Source of the DNA: Dicyema japonicum
Taxonomy: Eukaryota > Dicyemida > Rhombozoa > Dicyemidae
Assembly: GCA_011109175.1 (NCBI GenBank)
Contig: RDEW01000020.1
Span: 619,273 to 683,272 of the forward strand
Length of the DNA stretch: 64,000 nt
Direction: 5' to 3'
The translations under genes and the position numbers were made by a program. The notes beneath the pieces are model-generated. The model was given only the letters and a program-made list of their open reading frames with translations. It was not told the origin of the DNA and searched no databases. Below are positions 57,466-64,000 of this stretch, piece by piece. How positions within the stretch are numbered: position 1 is the first letter of the stretch; every line of letters starts with the position of its first letter.

Positions 57466-58835
57466 TATTATTATTACTTATTATTTTATTATTTTATTAT
57501 TATTATTTTTATTATTTTATTATTTTATTTAACATTATTTTATTTAATCACATTTTTTTCAACTTGGTCGATATATCAAATAATTTTAGTTATTCAAAGA
57601 TCCTTGTCGATTGAAATAAGCAAATACCATCAATCATAGTCTTTAAACAAAATATATTTAATTATCACTAAATATTTCTGATTTGACATAATTATGCTGC
57701 ATAACTAAGTTTTAATAATTCTCATTAAACCTCAACAAGACTCTTCTCACACTCAGAATTTAATAATTTGAGGTCTTAAGACTTTCATGGAACTCGTGTT
57801 TATACTTAATGGACATGAATTACAGTATCTCTCTGAAATAACACAATTTCTCATTAAAATTGGGTCATCCAAATAGAATATTAATTTTATCTTTAAAGGA
57901 AGTATATATTTAAATCTAAATAGCATCCAGATGGTTGGAGACAGAGACAGTGCCAATATTTGGTCTAATTGTTTGATAATATTGACATTGAGGAATCTTT
58001 CTAGTTAGAAGGCTATTTGTCATAAGGGTTCTGGATTGTCACAAATTTAATAAGAGACTCCTCTTGGCAGAAATTGTACCGGTCAGGTGAGAACTTTATA
58101 AATGCTTCATTTGCTTGTTATCAAAAGGCTGCAAGCTTCTTCAGCTGACTGTTCTTTATGAATTTGCATATAAGAAGTAGCCAAGTATGGCCGAGTAACA
58201 TTGGAGGACTTAAAGATACTCATTCACAAAGATTAGAGGAATTAGCTCAGTGACAAATAGTCAAACAAATTTGAATGACAGTTTGAGTGCAGGGGAACCT
58301 CTTTTGCTAAAGATCTGGTGTTTCGTAGAATATGACAATTCCATTTTATCAAAATTAAGAGAATTATTAAAGAATAGATAGCTGACATAATATAATGAGT
58401 AATACCACAGATTACAAAAGACAGTCAGCAGGGACGATGGCCATTTCGTGACTATGTAGGAATCATCATAGCTCCAGATGGTCTTGGTACGTCTCCTTCT
58501 TTTAACTGAGACTCATGATTACAAACTTCAGACTGCACATTTCACATAGGAGTCTAAGCTTACCAAATCTGTCTCCACTCAAAAATACTCTGTACTCCGA
58601 AAGGATCGGGTGATGGGACCTGGCAGAACTCCAACAATTATCAGAATCTGAATTGTGTTCAATGATATCTTCCATGTTGTGTCCTCTATGAAGGGATAAG
58701 CTGTAACAGATTTCTATTGAACTTTCTTGACATCGAAGCGTTTTATATTCTCGAACGTCTGATTCCTCTTCAGGGGTGCCCGACCACACATATTTTTAAC
58801 CTATCGAGACTATAAAGAGACAGTAAGCATTGTCG
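57466..58835. other. Myosin upstream region, no gene recognised
   Basis: 57475-57545 is a dense TTA/TAT-rich tract just before the myosin start. The rest is ordinary AT-rich DNA; a 95-residue minus-strand frame (58502-58789) has no domain I can identify. Confidence 0.35.
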
Positions 58836-58839
58836 TGGA

Positions 58840-59290
58840 CTATAGCGATCCAATGGGCTGAGAGAATCATCTTAGTTCACGGGTGTCTCTGGGTCGTTTG
58901 CGGTGATTTGAATAGCAAACATTCCCATTTCTGTAGTCTCAACCAACTAATAGTTGAGGATATTGTCGTCCTTAGATCAGGTGGTTAATTTTTACAATCC
59001 AAATGTTCATACCATGGATACCCCCACTTCTCCGGATATGTTTTTATGTACTTCACTTGCAGAGTATCTTTAATAGGCCAACCAAAATACCTTTTTTGTG
59101 TCGTGGTGTTCTACAAAGTTTGAAAATTATGTTAAAGCTGACTGGTTCGGCCTCTCCACGTATGTAGGAGACATTCTACTGAAAGTATTTCAACCTAAAA
59201 ACAGCAAAAATACTGTCGTCAGTGATTTTGTAAAACAGGTGGATCTTTATTCTTCTATCATCCAACACAAACTTTGACCGAGTTTTAGTG
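58840..59290 (+). mobile_element. LINE-C copy C4, endonuclease fragment
   Basis: The plus strand reads LWVVCGDLNSKHSHF (catalytic GDLN strand), then VHTMDTPTSPDMFLCTSLAE, and after a frame change NTFFVSWCSTKFENYVKADW. This is the end of an APE endonuclease (GDFN.....TSPD...), interrupted by stops. It sits immediately before LINE-B copy B8 in the same orientation. Confidence 0.6.
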
Positions 59291-59369
59291 CTCATTTAAA
59301 ACAAAATGGCTTGAAGAAGACTCTAATCCAGATTGAAGACTCTCTATCGACTCTACACTTTCTCAATTA

Positions 59370-60540
59370 AAAAACAGCACTATTCCTATTGAAATTGAAA
59401 AGAAGTCTTAACATCCAGAGAATCTCCTATCTACTAAGGACAGCTCCATATTATTCTCAACTGGAGCTGCTCGAGAATTTTGATTTGTCTCTCCTCAGCT
59501 CGGCGGAGCAAATATTTAATGTCCGATTCGACGATGATACATGGATGCAGGCTACACTCCCAGTTAGATTCAGGGGTCTTGGAATCCGTCGAACTTTGAA
59601 CGTCTCACTTCCCGCTCATTTATCATCACTCACGGCCTGCGAACCTTTGGTCAGGAGGATTCTACACTCCCCACCCGAATTCTCAACTGACCAAGAGATA
59701 ATCCACGCACGAGAAGCCTGGAATGCCACCAACCTCCCCTGCTCCTTCCCAAGATCGCCAGCGAAACCTGGACAACTTATTATGCTGGAAATCATTTGGA
59801 CTCCTACTGGAATCTGCCAATCAGCATCGACGCGCTTGTTTGCTTTCGAGGGCTTCCCCTGAGAGCGGAGCTTGGCTAAGCGCCATCCCCAATGGAGCTT
59901 TGGGCACTTTTCTGGATGATGAATGCGTTAGAACTGGTATCTCTCTGCAGCTGGGAATAAAAGTATGTGTACCTCACCCGTGCCGATGAGGCATTCTGAT
60001 AGACTGCTATGGCCTGCACCCTCTCGCCTGCAGGAGGAGCGCTGGCAGATCCCCAAGGCACAAGGCTCTGAATGAAATTGTCAGGTGAGCTATGGATGCT
60101 GCTGGATACTCGGCCATTCTTGAACCGGTCGGGTTATGCAGAAGTGACGGGAAACGACCGGACGGATGACCATATTTCCATTTGAGGCCGGGAAACCACT
60201 GGTTTGGGATGTGACATGTACAGACACGTTCGCCCAGAAAAATCTTCACGAGAGTGCTACAAGGGCCTGTTCAGCATCCGTAAAGGCGGAGAAGGCCAAA
60301 CTCGTTAAATACGTCGACCTTCCTGATGATGTCAAATTTGTTCCCCTTGCTATGGAGACTTCCGGATCCTACTCCCCCTCTACACTCGAGTTTTTCGGAC
60401 GTCTTGGAAACCGGATCACCTCATGCACTGAACATCTCCGTGAACGCCGCTGGCTATTTGAGCGAATTTCGCTCGCAATTTTGAGAGGGAACAGCCACGC
60501 AGTGAGGGGGCAACTACCTGACTTCTATTGTTTAAAAATT
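59370..60540 (+). mobile_element. LINE-B copy B8, RT thumb to endonuclease
   Basis: Frame 59389-59862 reads SLNIQRISYLLRTA, NVRFDDDTWMQATLPVRFRG, LGIRRTLNVSLPAHLSSLTA and CEPLVRRILHSPPEF. The next frame gives NLDNLLCWKSFGLLLESANQ, HRRACLLSRASPESGAWLSA and LDDECVRTGISLQLGIKVCV, then a damaged CCHC knuckle (one codon is a stop), DGKRPDG followed by a frame change, then MTIFPFEAGKPLVWDVTCTD and the conserved tail ISLAILRGNSHAVRG ending at 60540. It shows that the endonuclease follows the RT on one transcript. Least damaged over the thumb and nuclease. It lies between the two myosin genes, antisense to both. Confidence 0.85.
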
Positions 60541-61088
60541 AATTTTTATGGTAGTTAAAAAAATTAAAAAATCTAGTTAATTACGAGCACAAATGAAACT
60601 TGCAGTCAGTAGCCTACTTAATCTGCATAATGTGTACAAGTCCATTACTTAATTGCTTGCATGACGTTGTTTCTGCTATACACCTTAAACAGTAGGCCAT
60701 TGGCCCAAGGTCGTGTTAACGAATTCAATTATTCTCTCAAATTCATAAAAATCCAAATATTTAAAAAACACACTGATTATGGAAAGTCCTAATGATGATC
60801 TCTTGTGTTCCATCATGGCTTTAGATCAGAGTGAGAGTGACATAAATTATTTCTTAGCAATGTCCGCATCACATTTATAAGATGTTTGGTAATTCTCGTC
60901 ATCACTTATGAGCACCAATGAGATTAACTCATCAGAGTAAAAAAGTGATGAGAGGGGGATTTAATAGTAAATTGTGGGTATTACAGCTGCATCAGCTGGT
61001 TTTAACATTGATTCTATAACTATGGAGTACATGGAGATGATAACTTGTAATAACCAAACTCAATAATTAAAACTAACGTAAATATAAT
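60541..61088. other. No gene recognised
   Basis: AT-rich. A 31-codon plus-strand frame beginning MESPNDDLLCSIMALDQSES near 60780 is too short to call. Confidence 0.3.
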
Positions 61089-64000
61089 TTAATCCTCCTC
61101 ATCACTCTTTGCTGATCTTGATTTTACATTGGAGGAAGAACGACTTCCATATTTAGTATAATCATATCTGCTCTTATTTTGTGTTATATCACGTTGTAGC
61201 ATATCCACGGTCTCACTCAACTCATCCCTTTCGTTCTGAATCTTCCTCATTTTATTCTTCAACATGTTAACTTCATCATCAGCCTCCTCTACGTTACGCT
61301 TTAGTGTTCTATTACGAGAACTCATCATTTCCAACTGACAATATTGACACACTCATTACCTGAGATTTAAAAGATTCGCCACATCTTCGTTCGTCATCAA
61401 CATTCTGCTGAGATTCTCTCAGTTTCCTCTCCAATGACCTTACTGTTCGTAGGGCACCCTCCTTGTCTCTACAAATGAATCCCCACTCTACCGTGTTTCT
61501 GAATCCAGTAAAGCTTCAAGTTTGGAATTCTTTTGTTCAAGGAGAACAACAGAAGAACCCGAGACTTTTGATCGTTCAAATTCCTCTTCCAAAACAGCAA
61601 TACGAGAACGAAGATCTCTATTTTGTCTCTCAGAGAAAGAAAGCTGATCAGCAAGTTTAGAACAAGTGGTTCGTTCAGTATTCAAATCAACTAAAGATTG
61701 ATCAATTTGTAGTTTGAGTTTTCTAAGATCGTCCTCGTATTCTTCCCTTCCATTAAGTTCATCATCCAACTCAGCCCTAAGACTAGTAATAGTCCTTTTA
61801 GAATTAGCCAACTCTTGTTGAGCATGTGAACTAGAATAAATAAAAAAACTACAATTTGGATGAAATATCATTATAATAATCTCTGCACTCATCCCTCTCT
61901 TCAATTAATGACTTTTTTTGTGACTGAAAAGTGTTAATATTATGATTAAATTCATCAACTAATGTTTGTAATTGCTTATTCTTTCTCTGTTCTTCCATAT
62001 ATTTATTATCAATATCCTCCTTTATTATTTTGTGATCATTAAGTTCCCGTAGAGCATCCTTAAGTCCATTCTATAATAATATAATATATGTTACATTAAG
62101 TTTTTTATTATGTTTTATCAACTCAATGTTTTTAGACTCCAAATCACTAATTATGCCACTCATCTCCCTGTTGTCACTCTCCATCTTCTTTTTACCAGAG
62201 ACCATCAATCCTCTCTGTCTTTGTTCCCCATCTAACAGTTCCTCCAAGTCTTTATTCTTTTTAGTGATTGATCTTAATTTATCCTCAAATTCATCAATTC
62301 TTTCTCTGTGAATTCTCTCCCATTCTGTTTTGTCAGATTGGAAGGCAACATCCTTCCTAGTCATGTCATTCTTTAGCATGTAAATTTCATCCTCCAATTC
62401 TGCGATTAAAGTATTTTGTTCTTCATTCCTTCTCTTTTGTTGTTTAATTTCATCTCTGAGCATGTGTTTCTAAGTAATGACTAAAAAGTACATCAGCAGT
62501 CTCGCCCGTAGCTGCAGATTGAATAATGTTGAATTCTTTGTTTAGATTGTTAATCTTTTTATTAAATTCTTGTATTTGTTCATCCTTATCATCTAATTCT
62601 CTACATGCACACAAATATTTAGTCTCCATATTTCTAAACTCCTGTTCAATACTATCTTTATCCTTTATAATACTAATAGTAAATTATAAAATAACCAATT
62701 CTTTGCATTCCTCTCATCCTGTAGTAAATTATCAAATTTTTTATGTTTAGTCTCTAAAGAGGCAACATTAGCAGCATAATTATCAAGTTGTATATTACTA
62801 TCATCCAATTCATTATCAAGACGACTTATTGTTTTTGTTAATTTAGTTTTATCACAAATTAAATCATCATTTTCACATTTGTATGTTTCAATCTCCTTAT
62901 TTAATCGTCTTATTGTATCATCACATACAATCTTCTCAGCACTCAATACATCATAACGCTTAGTAATATCATTTAATTTATTCTGTATTTGTTGTAATTG
63001 TCTGTATTGGGCCTCCATGTTACCTTCTTCCTCCAATATTTTATCATTTAATTTATCAACTTGACTTGTCTTTACGTTCAGTTGATTTGTAATCTTTTTT
63101 CTCTCACATGTTTCATATTCCAAGTTTGATTCTGTTTCACTCAATTTTTGTCTCAATTCTTTTACTTGTCGTTCATAATCAACAACACTCTTTTCAAGTT
63201 CTTCCACGTGTTCGCTAGTCCTCTCTAATTCATTCTATTAATAATTATATTAATAAACATTAGGTCTATTGAGATTAGCAATACTATCCCCTCTCTCTTT
63301 GTCAATATCATTCATTTTAATACTCATATCCATTATTTGATGTTCCAACTGCTTTCTCTTATTATCACTCTCTGTCTTTTTATTCACTGTAACACATAAA
63401 TTCTCTTTCATAACTTCCATCTCATCCTCCATACTCTTTAAACATTTCTTTAAATTTAATTCATTCTAATATTAAATAAACAAATATACCTTTCGTAGTC
63501 CATCAATCGTTGACATGCTATTATTTATTTCATTAATATATTTTTCCTTATTTTGTTTTATAGTCTCATCAAATTTGTGTCTCTGTCCTTCAATCTCCTT
63601 CATTAACACACTAATCTTCTCCTCTTTCTCCCTTCTCAGATTCTTTTCAGCCTCACCAATATCAGTAGTCTCCTCGTATTGCATTCTCAGATTATCCAAT
63701 TCATGTTGTAATTGACGTTTATCCTTTTCAAGAGTAATCTTTGCAGTTTGTATAATATCCAAATCATCATTCAGTTGACTAATAGTATTATAAGCATCTC
63801 TATTATCCTTCATACTTTTAGCCAAAATAAGACTATCCTCATCAGCCCTAAACTCATTATAATATCAAACTTTGCTGTTAATGATGACAAATTATCAGTC
63901 TTTAAAGTCAATTGAGTTTGTAATTGCTCAATTTGGGATTTCATTTCATTATTTAATTCTCTCATATCAGACAATTCACTACAAACTCTTCTTTCATTCT
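61089..64000 (-). CDS. Second myosin II heavy chain, partial (rod and tail only)
   Basis: 3' portion of another myosin II heavy chain, on the same strand as the first; the motor lies right of the window. The visible part is about 900 residues of heptad-patterned coiled coil, rich in E, K, L and N, interrupted by introns of about 20-25 nt (for example between the frames ending at 62463, 62665 and 63250). C-terminal block: SSRNRTLKRNVEEADDEVNM, then KMRKIQNERDELSETVDMLQ, and a nonhelical tailpiece GSRSSSNVKSRSAKSDEED ending at 61089. This fits the non-muscle II pattern (AEEE...N..RRKLQRELDD..E, then a Ser-rich tail). Similar rod phrases occur in the 50.9-57.5 kb gene (QSKV, EKQL) but sequences have diverged. 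Its tail differs: the first gene lacks the serine-rich end. Confidence 0.88.

Noticed and set aside
57475-57545. Microsatellite of functional note
   Set aside because: TTA/TAT-rich tract is common in AT-rich promoters and has no fixed unit.
60780-60880. Small protein gene of 31 codons
   Set aside because: Too short, no supporting conservation or splice partners.
1-64000. Bacterial, viral or plasmid segment; CRISPR arrays
   Set aside because: Spliceosomal introns, eukaryotic tRNA genes and cytosolic ribosomal proteins throughout; no regular short repeat array with spacers is seen.

Overview
This window is nuclear DNA from a small-intron, AT-rich animal genome, not bacterial DNA. It holds recognisable metazoan genes: cGMP-dependent protein kinase, non-muscle type myosin II, the axonemal dynein assembly factor DNAAF5, sorting nexin 5/6, G3BP, TMED10/p24, methylsterol monooxygenase, and ribosomal proteins S23 and S2. 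Nearly every gene is cut by GT-AG introns of only 20-25 nt. I placed these by restoring the conserved protein reading. Introns this uniform and short, a ciliary assembly gene and a heavy load of decayed LINEs best fit a dicyemid mesozoan (Dicyema-like). That assignment is inference; the gene and intron calls rest on the sequence.

Layout. 1-4.2 kb: decayed LINE copies. 4.6-5.1 kb: RPS23 (+). 6.6-7.5 kb: methylsterol monooxygenase (-). 9.0-9.8 kb: LINE debris. 9.9-11.1 kb: SNX5/6-like (-). 11.5-14.5 kb: two LINE copies, the first the best preserved of its family. 14.9-15.5 kb: TMED/p24 (-). 16.4-16.8 kb: LINE piece. 18.4-20.7 kb: complete 16-exon PKG gene (+). 22.0 kb: tRNA-Leu(AAG). 23.3-23.7 kb: duplicated, splice-dead 5' fragment of PKG. 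24.2-26.9 kb: longest copy of a LINE with a restriction-like endonuclease. 28.0-29.3 kb: LINE ORF1 zinc knuckle and a tRNA-derived SINE. 30.0-30.7 kb: RPS2 (-). 31.2-35.9 kb: nested LINEs. 36.0-36.8 kb: G3BP-like (+). 37.5-41.9 kb: a mosaic of four repeat families. 42.7-45.2 kb: DNAAF5 (-). 46.6 kb: tRNA-Thr(AGT). 46.9-49.9 kb: LINE copies and one unrecognised gene (-). 50.9-57.5 kb: complete myosin II heavy chain (-). 58.8-60.5 kb: LINE pieces (+). 61.1-64.0 kb: 3' half of a second myosin II heavy chain (-).

Repeats. LINE-A is probably an APE-endonuclease LINE with a YADD reverse transcriptase. LINE-B has a YLDD reverse transcriptase followed by a CCHC knuckle and a PD-D restriction-like nuclease, and is noticeably GC-richer than the genes. 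LINE-C is an APE-type element with a YADD RT and a probable RNase H region. LINE-D is a single tail of another LINE. There is also a SINE with pol III A and B boxes and two unassigned dispersed repeats. No copy looks intact.

Several strongly conserved genes (RPS2, TMED, G3BP, the unknown gene at 48.4 kb) need one-base changes in short homopolymers to stay in frame. Residual long-read assembly error is the simplest explanation, so frame breaks in this window should be treated cautiously. There is no operon-like coupling. The genes are independent housekeeping, signalling, trafficking, ciliary and contractile loci separated by transposon debris.
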